This document shows positions 23,794-36,873 of a stretch of DNA of 64,000 nucleotides, piece by piece. Source of the DNA: Acorus gramineus (Eukaryota > Streptophyta > Magnoliopsida > Acorales > Acoraceae); assembly GCA_030737835.1 (NCBI GenBank), contig JAUJYN010000036.1:1178001-1242000 (forward strand), written 5' to 3'. Below the pieces are notes generated by a model. The model saw only the letters and a list, made by a program, of their open reading frames with translations, searched no databases and was not told the origin of the DNA. Position 1 is the first letter of the stretch, and every line of letters begins with the position of its first letter. The translations under genes were made by a program, and so were the position numbers.

Positions 23794-25563
23794 AGAAGAA
23801 GACATCACCCTTAATGAACACTACTAACTCTACTAGAAACTCATGCACCGCAATCGCCACGGTACACCCACGGTACACAAGACGGAGGGGAATACGGTCT
23901 CCTACGGACAATGATATCTCCAGGATAACATCAAGAGGGGTGGACGCCACGCCTATCCGTCTCGCAAAGGCGGGAGACACGAACGAGTGCGTGGCTCCGG
24001 AATCAAATAACACACATATATATAGGGAGCTGGGAAATCAAAACAATACCTCGGACCATGATACCCGAAACCTGCGCCTCCTCGGCCGAAAGTGCTGCAA
24101 CTCTGCCCTGGACAAACTGCGGCTGAGGAGCAGGGGCACGCCTCGCAGGCTGCACTAGTTGCCTCCTCTGGTCAACATGAAGACCCTGTGGCTGCTGCTG
24201 CTGACGCTGAGGCTGCTGCTGCTGCTGGCGCTGAGGCTGCTGCTGGTACGGCTGCTGCGGAGGCAGCACGCGGGGTCGGCCAGCATCAGGGCAATTATAT
24301 AAAATATGCCCGATGCGCTGACAATGGTAACAGCGCCGCGTCTCCGGTCGCCTGGACTGGACTGGTACTGCCGCAATGGGTGCTGGACCTCGCACTGGCA
24401 CCACATCGACTGGAATAGTGGCAGCCGCTGACTGATCAAAGCGGGGCCGCTTCTTCTTGCGCTGTCCCTGGTCCTGGCTCCTGGGAGGTCTCTGGTCTGC
24501 AGAAGGGGTCGGAATCCCCATGGAGGCCCCGAGGTCTCGCTCGACTGTCTTCGCCCGAGACACCAAGTCCGAGTACCTCGTGAATGCCTGTGAAGAGACG
24601 TGCACCCGAATGGTGCTGATGAGACCCATCTCAAAGCGACGACACCGCGTCTCCTCATCCATCACCAAGGCTGGGGCGAACCTGGAAAGCCTCGTGAAGC
24701 GCGTAGAGTGGTCTGTGATTGACATGGAGCCCTGCGTCAGCTGCTCAAACTCCGGCATCACGATCTAGCGCGTCAAAAATGGGAAGTACTCCTCCAGGAA
24801 ATACCTCCGGAACCCCGCCCATAAAAGTCGCTCCACTCCCTCGGGAATGTCCACCGATCGGGTAGCCCACCAGTCGGCGGCGCTACCTCTCAGCATGAAG
24901 GTGGCCAGGGAGACTCGCTGGCGATCGGTGCAGTGCATGGTCGAGAAGATCTTGTCCACCTCCATCAACCATCGCTCAGGGGCAAGGGGATCCGCCGTCT
25001 GTCCGTGGAACTCGGGAGGGTGGAGCTTCAGAAAGGCAGTGAGGCCACTCTGGTGCACTCGCGCTGTAGCCTCTAGCTCCACCTCCCTCACCAGGGGATC
25101 ATGAACTCCCACCGCTGGAATCACCACGGGAGCAGGGGGTACATCGGGTACCACAGGCGGATCTGCCACCAAGGGGACCTGTGGAACTGCATCACGGGCC
25201 GCCCTCAGCTCCTGAATCTCTCTAGCCTGCTCAGCTAACGCCCTCGTCTGGGCCTCTAATACTCTCGTCTGAGTCTCCACCAAATCTGCTATGCGAGCGT
25301 AAGCACGCTGCCATGCAGGAGGCTCCTGTGCCAATCCTGGCCCCATAGCCGAGGACTCTCCAGTAGCATCCTCGCCTCTGGCAGGTCCGGAAACCTCCAA
25401 AGGTCGAGAGGGACCACGTCCACACATTCTTCTGCGAGGAGGCATATCAGCAACCTAAGAAAACCAGACACTAGGATCAGAATACTCATATAGAAATCCT
25501 AGGACTCATCTCTACGAAAAAAAACAATTGGCTCTGACAGGACCAAGCTCTGACACCAACTTT

Positions 25564-27171
25564 TGTCATGTCCCAAGGCGGCCGTCCCCGGGACGCGGCA
25601 AGGGTATATATGATATCAGCAGTCTATACAAGGAGGTCAATAATATACTCAAAACAATATCAACAATGACAACACACACAACAGAGAGGCTGACATAATA
25701 TATACACAAATAGCGGAAGCTAAAAGAGTGAGTCTGTAATTCAAAGACATATTACAGACTCGATACATAATCAACTGTCCTGTGAGAGCCAATATATATA
25801 CGACATCCAAATATAATACAAACGCGTGCCCAAGCACGGAAATACAATACATACAAGCAAAGGGGGATGCTAAATGGCCTCTCACACGAAGAACGTGACG
25901 CTGCTCCGCTACTGCTGACGTGCCTCGGGGAGCTCCTCCTGCGGATCCGACTCAGATATCAATGGAGAAAAATATATGCGAGGGGTCAGCCACACGCACA
26001 GTGAATAGCACAACGCATGCATCACAATTCATATTAACCTCAAATCATTTATATCCTCTAAGTGGCAATACCTACACAATCCAGTGGGTCGCTCATCGCC
26101 AACCCACCCCACCCTCACCCTCACCCTAAAACTGGTGACATGGTTTTTTGGGATTGACTAGGCTGTTAATCACCCTTGGTCCACCGATAGCCTCTCCTCC
26201 ACACCGTAGCTCGCCTGGTCTACTCCCACGATTCAGCATAGTCTGAAACCAAATCAGGAGGTGCCTACTGATGGGAGCCCTCTATCAGGATGGCCTGTCT
26301 AACGCTGAGGAGTCCCTACACGGATCCAACGAAGGGAAGAGAAACAGCCTACCCACACGGATACGATCCTCTTGGATCCGCCGACACCGATCACAACTCT
26401 ACAAATGTCATGAATTCTTCATAATTTCTCCAGGGCGCATAACTAAGATGCGGGGAAGCATATATTATAACCACAGGGTTATAATATTCTAGTAGGCATG
26501 CTAATTTCAAAATTCGCATTTGATTTAAATAAATTAAACTAAATGGAACACATGCGTAGGTCGAGGCTTCCCTAGCATGAAAACATGGTATCAGGATGCT
26601 TGGGCCTTTACACATATCATAAGGGTGCATATCCCTAACATGCAAGGCCTAGGGTGGCATGGATACTACATAATAATCATGCATGCATAGTTTACAATTT
26701 ATATTATATAATATGCAATCATGGTGCCCCAGGGGAGGGCAATGCATGCCTACGTGCATCGAACGCCTCCCTACTGGGTTGGATTGTCCCACTCACCAAT
26801 ACCCGGGTCGTCGCGTGACCGCCCGTCAAGATCTGCAAGACATGGGAAATCAAAATGGTGAGTAAAAATACACAAATACACAAGAAATACGCTAGAAATA
26901 CCCAACACTCGGACAAGCATGCATACGGGTCCGTACGCACGCGAGTCCGAGTGCCCCGACACACTCCCGCACCGCCGGGCAACCATGCGCACGGCCACCC
27001 GCAAGCACACGCACGGGTGCGCACGCGTGCGCGCACCCCCACGGCCGGGGCACACTGCCGCGCCCCAGCCCGAGCACCCAGGCGCGCTGCCGCGCCCCTT
27101 CCCGCACGCCCAGACACGCTGCCGCGCGCGCCAATGGTGACGAGAAGGATAAAAGTGACACATATATAACA
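25564..27171 (-). mobile_element. 5' LTR of element A1 (partial)
   Basis: It begins next to the primer-site remnant (GCTCTGACACCAAC on the plus strand, 25548-25561) and ends at 27171 with the TGTTATATATGTGTCAC start of the LTR on the minus strand. At 1608 bp it is shorter than full family A LTRs. It carries the longest form of the conserved inverted repeat (25730-25761, 11-bp arms) and a short C/G-rich block. Confidence 0.87.
25730..25761. promoter_or_regulatory. Conserved LTR inverted repeat, longest form
   Basis: The arms GAGTCTGTAAT and ATTACAGACTC pair over 11 bp around a 10-base loop. This is the clearest example of the structure found in both families. In element A2 the matching arms have one position that would form a G-U pair, so pairing is kept there too. 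Confidence 0.65.
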
Positions 27172-27936
27172 CTGTGCCAAGCGCGCCCAGCGACTGCGCC
27201 CAGTGTGTCCTGCGACGTTCCCTGCGTCTGTGCCTGTGCCCAGCGTGTCCTGCCGCGTTCCCTAGCGACTATGCCCAGTCCGTCCTGTGACGTTCCCTGC
27301 GACTGTGTCCAGCGCGCCCAGCCACTGCGCCCAGTGCGTCCTGCGACGTTCCCAGCGACTGTGCCCAGCGCGCCCAGCGACTGTGCCCAGTGCGTCTTGC
27401 GACGTTCCCTACGACTGTGCCCAGTGCGCCTTGCCCTGCCTGTGCAACCCCAGTGCTGCCCCGCTTGCCCTGCTCGAGTGCTGCCTCGTGATGCGTGACA
27501 ACCCGGGTTGCGGTGATTGGTTTGATCCAATCCCACCCCCCTCGGGATGCGCTCGACGCGCGTAGTCGCGCGTCGCGCATCGATGGGGCCCCCTAGCCAT
27601 ACTACTTGTGTAGATAAGTAGTATGGCCACGCTTAAACTATAATATGTTAGATATCTTGCATGCTAGGCTTATATGGCATGTATTGTATCCATGTATGTA
27701 TGATTGTATTGCATGCGCCCCTCTAGTATGGGCATGTATTTCTGTAATGTGTATGGATGTATAGAATATGGCATGCCTTAGGTAGTATTGTAATACTACT
27801 CCTACCATATTAATTGGACTATTCAGCATGATCAAGTCTGGGTTAATAACGGGCACCTGCCTAATATTCCCTTGCGATAAGACTCGAGGGCGTGGTGTAG
27901 TTGTTGCGCCCATGCTAATGGGGCAAAGCTATGACC
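27172..27936 (+). mobile_element. Family B LTR fragment, plus strand
   Basis: The fragment runs from a 56-bp tandem repeat block (about 27175-27440, motif GACGTTCCCTGCGACTGTG) through TTGATCCAATCC and CTACTTGTGTAGATAAGTAG to ATGGGGCAAAGCTATGA, in the same order as 1-835 of the window. It is cut at both ends: by the start of the A1 LTR on the left and by the gag stub of A2 on the right. The 56-bp repeat occurs elsewhere only at 40165-40495, in reverse orientation. Confidence 0.82.
27175..27440. repeat. 56-bp tandem repeat in family B LTR fragment
   Basis: Spaced copies of CGACTGTGCCCAG and GACGTTCCC recur at about 56-bp steps (some shorter) across this stretch. It is the mirror of the block at 40165-40495. 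Confidence 0.75.
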
Positions 27937-28586
27937 TCGTCCGCGCCGTCCTCCACGAGGAGCCATATCAGCAACCTAAGAAAACCAGACACTAGGATCA
28001 GAATACTCATATAGAAATCCTAGGACTCATCTCTACAAAAAAAAAGACAATTGGCTCTGACAGGACCAGGCTCTGATACCAACTTTTGTCACGCCCCAGG
28101 GCGGCCGTCCCCGGGTCGCGGCAAGTGTATATAAGATATCAGCAGTCTAAACAGGGAATCAATAAATCACTCTAAACAACAACTAAAATGACAACAACAC
28201 AGATCAAGCAAGGCTGACATAATATATACACAGATGCGGAAGTTAAAAGACTGAGTCTGTAATCCAAAACATACTACAGACTCGATACAAATCAAATGTC
28301 CTGTGAGAGCCAATATGCACACATACATCCAAATAATACACAACTGGGTGCCCAAGCGCCGAAATATATACATACAATAAAAAGGAAGGATGCTGATGGC
28401 CTCAACTCGCGGGGACGTAGCGCTACTTCGCTACTGGTGCAGTCGCTCAGGGAGCTCCTCCTTCAAATCCTCCTCAGTAACCACTGGAAAAACAATTATG
28501 CGAGGGGTGAGCCACACGCTCAGTGAACAGCACAACCCATGCATCACAGCTATATATCAACCACAAATAATCAATATAAATCCAGT

Positions 28587-28905
28587 AGTTCGTACATCGC
28601 CGAACCACCACACCCTCACCCTCACCCCTCAATAGGTGACATAGGATATTGGGACTGATAATCATTCATACACATCCATACATATCCAATACACCCTCAC
28701 CCTCACCCTCACCCCTCAATAGGTGACATAGGATATTGGGACTTATAATCATTCATACACATCCATACATATCCAATACACCCTCACCCTCACCCCTCAA
28801 TAGGTGACATAGGATATTGGGACTTATAATCATTCATACACATCCATACATATCCAATACACCCTCACCCTCACCCCTCAATAGGTGACATAGGATATTG
28901 GGACA
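28587..28905. repeat. 81-bp tandem repeat, four copies
   Basis: The unit CACCCTCACCCCTCAATAGG...GGGACTTATAATCATTCATA repeats with TAGGTGAC starting at 28633, 28720, 28801 and 28882 (steps 87, 81, 81). The partner LTR has three copies (37420, 37498, 37588), so copy number changed after, or during, insertion. Confidence 0.88.
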
Positions 28906-29223
28906 GACTAGGATGTTAATCACCCTTGGTCCACCGATAGCCTCTCCTCCACACCGTAGCTTACCTGGTCTACTCCCACATTCAGCACAGTCCGAGTCCA
29001 AGATCAGGAGGTGCCTACTGATGGGAGCCCTATGTCAGGATAGTCTGTCTATGCTGAGGAGTCCCTACACGGATCCAACGAAGGGGAGAGAAACAGCCTA
29101 CCCACGTGCATATGATCCACTCGGATCCGCTGACAACACATCTCTACAACTCTAGTGTCTTGAATTCATCAGAATTTTTCCAAGGCGCATAACCAAGATG
29201 CGGGGAACATGCATTAATGTAGA

Positions 29224-29340
29224 CGGGAAAAGAAACCTTGGGAGGGCACCATGAGGACCCGATATAGGACATTCCGACAACCAAACAAGGAACACGGAGC
29301 ACCCTAGCCCGGGTCTCAATGTTGACCTCGCAAGGCCCCT
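29224..29340. repeat. Short unidentified dispersed repeat, short form
   Basis: Same core as 11750-11868 but at a different place in the LTR, between GCATTAATGTAGAC and TTAAATATTCC. The partner LTR has it at 38020-38135, so it was present before this element inserted. The flanks are A/T-rich and only roughly duplicated. Confidence 0.75.
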
Positions 29341-29601
29341 TAAATATTCCCCAAGGCATGCAATAATATTACCAGTTGCATTTAACTTAACAAGTTAAAT
29401 TAATAGGAGCATACAAAGGCCGAGGCTTTCCTAGCATGATAACAAAGGGGACAAGATGCATGGCTCTTACACAACCTAAGGGTGCAAGTCCCTCACATAA
29501 TCAGTCTAGTGTAGCATGCATACTACATATCAATCATGCTACATGGATTACATATTAAACAGGTTAATATTAATCTATGGTGCCCCAGGGGAGGACAGTA
29601 T

Positions 29602-30960
29602 ACGCCCAAGTGCATATAGCGCCTCCCAACTGGGATGGATTGTCCCACTCACCAGAAGTCAGGTCGTCGCGCCACCGTCCGTCTAGATCTGCAAGACAGT
29701 GTATCAACTTGGTGAGTAAAATCCACAAGTATACCAAAAATACTCGAAAAATACATAACACTCGGGCAAACGTGCATACGGCCCGTACACACGCGAGCCC
29801 GAGAACCCCGGCTCACTCCCGAACTCCCCGGGGAGCCGCTCGCACGGCCACCCGCCCCGGGCGCACAGCCCATCCCTGGCCCGCGCGCCCCGGCGCACTG
29901 CCGAGCCCAGCCTGCACGCCTGGACTCCCTGCCGGATAACCCTGGGTGCACCGCGCGCTCACTGCGCCCCAGCGCAGCGACCCGCGCGCACACCTGCACG
30001 GCCTGCGCCCCGCGCCTCGCCTCGCGCGCACTCCGCACGCACCACCGCTCGCCTCGCCGCGCGAGCACACCCCGCGCGCACCACCGCTCGTCTCGCCACG
30101 CACCCCGCGAGCACCACTGCTCGCCTCGCCTCACCGCGCGCACACCCCGAGCCTGCGCCTCTGTCCAGCGCTCCGCGCGCATGCTCCTGCACGGTGCTCA
30201 GCGCCCAACGCCCCAGGGCCTAGCACCCTCGCCCAGCACACCCAGCTCCCCACACAGCCAGCACGCCCAGCGCCAAGCACGCCCAAGTGCATATAGCGCC
30301 TCCCAACTGGGTTGGATTGTGCCACTCACCGGAAGTCGGGTCGTCACGCGACCGTCCGTCAAGATCTGCAAGACAGGGTATCAACTTGGTGAGTAAAATC
30401 CACAAGTATACCAAAAATACTCTAAAAATACATAACACTCGGGTAAACGTACATACGGCCCGTACGCACACTAGCTTGAGCACCCCGACTCACTATCGCA
30501 CCCCCCGGGCAGCCGCTCGCACGGCCACCCGCCCCGGGCGGACAGCCAAGCCCCGGCCCGCTCGCCCCTGGCGCACTGTCGAGCCCAGCCTGCACGCCCG
30601 GACTCCCTGCCGGTTCACCCCGGGTGCACCGTGTGCTCGCTGCCCCCCAGCGCAGCAACCCGCGCGCACACCCGCACGGCCCGCGCCCCGCGCCTCGCCC
30701 CGCGCGCACTCCGCACGCACCACCGCTCGCCTCGCCGCTCGCCTCGCCGCGCACCCCGCCCGCACCACCGCTCGCCTCGCCCCGCGCGCACACCCCGCGC
30801 CTGCGCCTCTGCCCAGCGCTCCGCGCGCATGCTCCTGCACGGTGCTCAGCGCCCAGCGCCCAGCACACCTAGCGCCCCACACAACCAGCACGCCCAGCAC
30901 CCAGCACGCCCAGCGCCTGCGCCACCTGAGCGCACGCCCGCGGGCACATCCGCGCGTACG
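29602..30960. repeat. 677-bp tandem duplication inside the A2 LTR
   Basis: The stretch starting ACGCCCAAGTGCATATAGCG at 29602 starts again at 30279 and covers the LTR segment with the AGATCTGCAAGACAG motif and the C/G-rich block. The partner LTR has one copy. The repeated GCACGCCCAG motifs of the C/G-rich block probably served as the site of unequal exchange. Confidence 0.88.
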
Positions 30961-31944
30961 CGCGTGCGCACCCTGCCTCTGCACGCCAGTTGCGCCTACT
31001 TGCTGCGCTGCCTGTGCTGCCTGCTGCCAGAGACAACCAACCACCCGCCCGAGCTCCTTTACCACCAACCACCGGCCACCAATGGCCTCCGACCGCCCCC
31101 AACCACCCCCGACGGCCACCCACAGCCGCCGACCACCACCCAACCCCGAAACCCCCTCCTAACAAGCATCTAAGCCCAAAAAGAAGGAAAAAGAGGGCTT
31201 ACCAAAGGGAAAGGAAGGGAAGTTCGGTTGCTCTCCGCGCACCGAAACACCTCCCCAAAGACCTCCACCGCCAAGCTCCACCCTAGCCCTTGAAATGGCT
31301 CAAATCAGGGGAGAAAAGAGTGGGGGAGAAGGGGCTAAACACCTCGGAATTCGAATCCGAAAACACCGGGGTGTAGATCGGGACCGGATCTAACCTTTCT
31401 ATGTTTTGGGTTTTAAGCTTTGAGAACCCTAGGTGGCTCAAAACTAAGAAAAGGAGAGAGGGGGAGAGAGAAAGTGAGTTTGAGAAGATGATGAATAGTG
31501 CTAGGCAACATTTGCTACCCACTTAAATAAGTCAAACCACTCTTAATTAGGGTTAAGCAAGCTTTAAGTGAGGATTAAAGGCGTTAAGTGGGTTTCACTT
31601 GGGTCAACCCAACCACACAAAAAAAAAAAAGGGTTGACCAAGTCATGGGCCCACTTTGACCGAGTCAACTCTCCCAATGACTTCTCGCTCGGTCAAAACC
31701 CGGATACGCCCCAGAACTGCGAAATTTCAGAAACGTACCGGAATTCGATGAAAATTTCATGAGTGGCTTAAAATGGCACCAGGACACATAATATGCAGTT
31801 AGATTTTCAATCGGAGTCCTTTAGCTCAGGACGATAGCTAACAGTCCAAAATTTTGCGGTTCCGATCGAAAAACGCAAAAAAACTCAAAAACTGCAAAAA
31901 TGTCCAATGGTTACCAGCAGGCAAAAAGTGACACATATATAACA

Positions 31945-34900
31945 TTCTCCCCCCCTTAGGAAATTTTGTCCTCAAAATAAATACAAGAACATCTAAGAAG
32001 GGAAAAGATGCGGATACGCGTCACGCATGGCGTCCTCGAGCTCCCAAGTGGCCTCGGCACCGGAACGGTGCTGCCATCGCACCTTGACCAGCTGGACGGT
32101 CTTGGTGCGGAGCCTCTTCTCGCGGCGGTCCAGGATCTCAATCGGCTGCTCAACGAAAGACAAGTCCGGCTCGAAGACGAGCGGCTCGAACGGGATGACG
32201 TGAGCAGGATCGTGGACATATCGCCTCAGCTGCGAGACATGGAAGACGTCATGAGCCTGAGCCAACTGTGGGGGCAGAGCTATGCGATAGGCCACTTCCC
32301 CAACTCGCTCGAGGATGAGGAACGGCCCAATGAAACGCGGACTCAGCTTGCCCCGCACACCAAATCGGAAGATGCCCTTCATCGGGGACACCTTCAAGAA
32401 CACATGGTCACCAACCTCGAAGGTGAGCTCACGGCGACGACGGTCGGCGTAGCACTTCTGACGACTCTGAGCGACTCGGATACGCTCGCGAATCGTCTTC
32501 ACCATCTCTGAGGTCTGGTGAACGATCTCTAGTCCCTCTAACTGGCGCTCTCCGACCTCGTCCCAACACAGGGGGGACCTGCAGCTGCGGCCATAGAGTG
32601 CCTCGTAAGGAGCCATCCGGATGCTCGAGTGGTAGCTGTTGTTGTAGGCAAACTCCACCAACGGAAGGTGCCTCTCCAGCTGCCCCCAAAATCGAGAACA
32701 CAGGCCCGCAGCATATCCTCAAGAGTCTGGATCGTCCTCTCCGACTGGCCGTCCGTCTGCGGATGAAACGCTGTACTGAAATGGAGGTTCGTACCAAGGG
32801 CGTGCTGGAGGCTACGCCAGAACCACGAAGTAAAACGCGCGTCTCGATCAGAAATGATGCTGACTGGAGTGCCATGGAGACGGACAATCTCGGAGACAAA
32901 TAACTGCGCCAGGGTGTCCAGAGAATCGGTGAGTCGGATGGGGAGGAAATGAGCAGACTTCGTCAGCCGGTCGACGATCACCCAGATGGCATCGCGACCC
33001 GAACGTGACCTCGGCAAACCCGAGACGAAGTCCATGGTGATCTGCTCCCACTTCCACTGAGGGATCTCAATGGACTGCAGCTTCCCCGCAGGGCGCTGAT
33101 GCTCCGACTTCACCTGCTGGCATACTAGGCATCGGGCAACGAAACGGGCAATATCCGTCTTCATCCCGCGCCACCAGTAGCCGCGACGAAGGCCCCTGTA
33201 CATCTTCGTGCCACCAGGATGCACTGTGTACCTCGAACGATGGGCCTCGTCCAGAATCTTCCGCTTCAGCTCTGCGTCGTCGGGAATGCACACTCGGCCT
33301 CTGAACCGCAGGATCCCGTCCGCGTGAATCTGGTAGTCCGGACGCTCGCCCCGGGCGACGCCTTCAGAGAGGACTATAAAATGCGGATCCTGAGCCTGTG
33401 CCGCGCGGATATCGTCGAGAAGGACTGGCTGCACCACTAGCCTGGCCAAAAAGCCACCAGCAGGAGTCTCCAACGATGGACACCCATATGGGCGGCCATG
33501 CCCAAGGGCTGCCTACTGAGCGCATCTGCCACGACATTCGCCTTACCCGGATGGTAAGCGATGTCACAATCGTAGTCCGTCAGGAACTCAACCCAACGTC
33601 TCTGACGCATGTTGAGCTCCGGCTGGGACTGCAGATATGTCAAGCTCTTATGATCAGTAAAGAGCTCGAACTCCTCTCCATAGAGGTAATGCCTCCACAT
33701 CTTCAGCGCAAAGATGATCGCTGCCAACTCCAGGTCGTGGGTGGGGTAATTCTGCTCATGGGGCTTCAACTGACGAGACGCGTAAGCCACAACCTTACCG
33801 TGCTGCATCAGGACGCAACCCACACCCAACTGCGATGCATCTGTGTAAACTGTGAACCCACCACTCCCAGACGGAAGGGTAAGAACTGGCGCTGAGGTGA
33901 GCCTTCGCTTCAGCTCCTGGAAGCTCTCCTCGCAAGCAGGGGACCACTCGAACCGAACATCCTTCCGAGTGAGGCGGGTAAGAGGAACGGCTATCTTCGA
34001 GAAACCCTCGACAAACCTCCTGTAATAACCCGCCAAGCCCAAGAAGCTCCGAATCTCTGTGGGGTTCGACGGTCGACGCCAATTCGACACGGCGAGCGTC
34101 TTCTCCGGGTCCACAGATATGCCCTCACCGGAAATCACATGGCCCAGAAAGGCCATACGCTCCAACCAGAACTCGCACTTGCTGAACTTGGCGAACAACT
34201 GATGTCTGGCCAAAGTCTCCAAGACAGTGCGAAGATGGTGAGCGTGCTCCTCAAGACTCCTCGAGTACACCAATATGTCATCGATGAATACTACCACAAA
34301 GGAGTCGAGGAAGGGCCGAAATACCCGGTTCATCAGATCCATGAAGGCGCCGGCGCGTTCGTCAACCCGAATGGCAGTACTCTGAACTCGTAGTGCCCAT
34401 ACCGGGTGCGAAAGGCCGTCTTCGGAATGTCTGACTCCCGGATCTTCAGCTGATAGTACCCCGAGCGGAGATCGATCTTGGAAAAGACACGCGCTCCCTG
34501 GAGCTGGTCAAACAGATCGTCGATCGGCTGCAACGGGTACTTGTTCTTCACTGTCCGTTTATTCAGCTGCCTGTAATCAATACACAGCCGCAGCGAACCG
34601 TCCTTCTTCCGGACGAACAGGACAGGGGCTCCCCACGGAGAAACACTCGGACGTGCGAAGCCCTTCTCCAGCAACTCCTCCAACTGCTCCTTGAGCACCC
34701 TCAGCTCTGCAGGGGCCATCCGGTACGGAGCTCTCGAAATCGGCTCGGTCCCCGGAATCAGATTGATCTCAAACTCGATCGCGCGATCCGGCGGTAATCC
34801 CGGAAGATCATCGGGAAAAACCTCGGGATACTCTGCCACGACCGGAGTCTGACTGATATCTGCCTACAGCGGTGCATCCTCCTGAGCAATGTACGCTAGA

Positions 34901-36873
34901 AAGCCCTCGCATCCTCCTTGAAGGAGTCTCCACGCCTGCATGGACGACACGAACCCCAAAGGGGCCACGTCGCGATCGCCCACGAACTGGAAGGACCTCC
35001 GACCCGGAAGGTGGAAAGACACCGACTTGGCAAAACAGTCGATGCTGGCATGACTAGCTGCAAGCCAATCCATCCCCAGGATGGCATCAAAGTCCGTCAT
35101 CGCGAGCTCCACCAACTCCACCGGAAACTCATGCTCCGCGACCTCTACCGTACACCCTCGGTACACTGAACTGAGGAGAATACGGTCTCCCACGGGCAAT
35201 GATATCTCCAAGATAGCATCCAAAGGGGCGGACGCCACGCCCGTCCGTCTCGCGAAAGCGGGAGACACGAACGAGTGGGTGGCTCCGGAATCAAACAATA
35301 CATAAGCAGGAAGCTGGGAGATCTGAACAGTACCTCTGACCACGCTGCCTGATGCCTGAGCCTCCTCTGCTGAAAGCGCTGCCACTCGGCCCTGCACGAA
35401 CTGCGGCTGAGGAGCAGGGGCACGCCTCGCCGGCTGCGCTGGCTGCCTCCTCTGGTCAACATGGCCACCCCGTGGCTGCTGCTGACGCTGAGGCTGCTGC
35501 TGCGGCTGGCGCTGAGGCTGCTGCTGGCGCTGCTGCTGAAACGGCTGCTGCTGCAACTGCTGCTGCTGTGGAGGCATCACTCTGGGTCGGCCAGCATCAG
35601 GGCAATTATACAAGATATGCCCGATGCGCTGACAGTGATAACAGCGCCGCAACTCTGGTCGCCTCGCCTGGACCGGCACTGCTGCGATGGGTGCTGGACC
35701 TCGCGCTGGCACCACATCTGCTGGAGGAGGGGCAGCCGCTGACCGATCAAAGCGGGCCCTCTTCTTCCTGCGCTGTCCCTGGTCCTGGCTCCTGGGTGGC
35801 CTCTGATCTGCCGAAGGGGTCGGAACCGTCACGAGGATCCCGAGGTCTCGCTCGACTGTCTTCGCTCTAGACACCAAGTCGGAGTACCTCGTGAATGCCT
35901 GGGAGGTAACATGCACCCGAATGGCGCTGCTGAGGCCAAGCTCGAATCGACGGCACCTCGTCTCCTCGTCCATCACCAAGGCTGGAGCAAATCTGGATAG
36001 CCTCGTGAAGCGCGTGGAGTAGTCAGCGACGGACATAGAGCCCTGCGTCAGCTGCTCAAACTCCCGCATCACGATCTGCCTCGTCGAGAACGGGAAGTAC
36101 TCCTCCAAGAAATACCTCCGGAACTCCGCCCATGTAAGCTGCTCCACTCCCTCCGGGATGTCCACTGATCTAGTAGCCCACCAGTCGGCGGCGCTACCCT
36201 TCAGCATAAAAGTGGTCAGGGAGACTCGCTGGCGGTCGGTGCAAAGCATGGTCGAGAAGATAGCATCCACCTCCATCAACCATCGCTCTGGGGCAAGGGG
36301 ATCCGCCGTCTGACCGTGGAACTCGGGAGGGTGGAGCTTCAGAAAGGCTGCGAGGCCACTCTGCTGCACTCGCGCTGCAGCCTCTAGCCCACCTCCCTCT
36401 CCGGGGATCCTGAACTCTCGCCGCTGGAACAACCACAGGGACTGGGGGTACATCGGGTACCACAGGTGGATCTGCCACCAGAGGAACCTGCGGAACTGCC
36501 TCGCGGGCCGCCCGCAGCTCCTGAATATCCCGTGCCTGCTCTGCCAACATCCTCGTCTGGGCCTCCAATGCCCTGGTCTGCGTCTCCACCAAATCTGCTA
36601 ACCGCGCAAACGCGCGCTCCCAGGCAGGAGGCTCCACTGCCGATCCTGGCCTCACGGCTGAGGACTCTCCAATAGCATCCTCGCCTCTGGCAGGTCTGGA
36701 AACCTCCAAAGGTCGAGAGGGACCTCGTCCGCGCCGTCCTCCACGAGGAGCCATATCAGCAACCTAAGAAAACCAGACACTAGGATCAGAATACTCATAT
36801 AGAAATCCTAGGACTCATCTCTACAAAAAGAAGACAATTGGCTCTGACAGGACCAGGCTCTGATACCAACTTT
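31945..36873 (-). mobile_element. Internal region of element A2: gag-pol with chromodomain
   Basis: Domains on the minus strand: gag from about 36750; CCHC knuckle (CYHCQRIGHILYNC) about 35600-35650; glutamine-rich stretch about 35465-35580; protease (VLFDSGATHSF) about 35290; RT about 34000-34750 with [12 protein letters not shown] and the FIDD box near 34275; RNase H about 33480-33880 ([26 protein letters not shown]); integrase about 32400-33350 ([32 protein letters not shown]); C-terminal chromodomain about 31995-32190 (EILDRREKRLR, VRWQHRSGAEATWELED). A purine tract (complement of TTCTCCCCCCCTTAGG) follows at 31945-31960. These parts make virus-like particles, copy RNA to DNA and insert it; the chromodomain is thought to steer insertion to marked chromatin. 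The region is broken in about five places. Confidence 0.92.

Larger units (their letters stand above)
17994..25563 (-). mobile_element. Internal region of element A1: gag, protease, RT/RNase H, integrase, chromodomain
   Basis: Domains on the minus strand, from gag to the 3' end: gag N-terminus to about 25445; CCHC knuckle (CYHCQRIGHILYNC) near 24320; a glutamine-rich stretch; protease DSGATHSF near 23990; RT/RNase H remains about 23130-23600 ([25 protein letters not shown]); integrase about 18500-19330 ([37 protein letters not shown]); C-terminal chromodomain about 18060-18240 (ILDCREKRL, LVKVRWQHRSGAEATWE). This domain order with a chromodomain defines a chromovirus, and the chromodomain type fits Tekay. 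A short dispersed repeat (23644-23793) lies between the protease and RT parts. The gene set is broken. Confidence 0.87.
15725..27171 (-). mobile_element. Family A Tekay-like Ty3/gypsy element A1, broken
   Basis: Read on the minus strand the order is 5' LTR 25564-27171, primer site 25548-25561 (initiator-Met type), gag, protease, RT/RNase H, integrase with chromodomain, a purine tract next to 17994, and 3' LTR 15725-17993. Both LTRs are partial. A solo A LTR (19400-22741) has inserted into pol. By eye the LTRs differ by about 5 % where both exist, which suggests an age of roughly two million years at a typical plant rate. The element is clearly broken, with about ten breaks, and cannot be active. 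Its left end merges with the PMD fragment, so its target duplication is lost. Confidence 0.88.
28087..31944 (-). mobile_element. LTR of element A2 (3' side)
   Basis: 3858 bp, from TGTTATATATGTGTCAC at 31944 (minus strand) to GGGGCGTGACA at 28087. It is longer than its partner (3174 bp), mainly because of a 677-bp tandem duplication (29602-30960) and one more copy of an 81-bp repeat (28587-28905). It carries the short dispersed repeat at 29224-29340. A primer site lies directly beyond its end at about 28070-28084. Confidence 0.92.

Noticed and set aside
28587-28905. CCCTCACCCTCACCC runs resembling telomere repeats
   Set aside because: The plant telomere unit is CCCTAAA. These are short, embedded in LTR cassettes, and recur at the same LTR position everywhere.
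32008-32511. Plus-strand open frames of about 170 codons over the integrase end
   Set aside because: They are shadows of the minus-strand integrase and chromodomain, which carry clear family motifs.
35352-35870. Plus-strand Ala/Leu-rich frames over the gag region
   Set aside because: They are the antisense of the glutamine-rich gag stretch (CAG/CTG repeats) of element A2, not separate genes.
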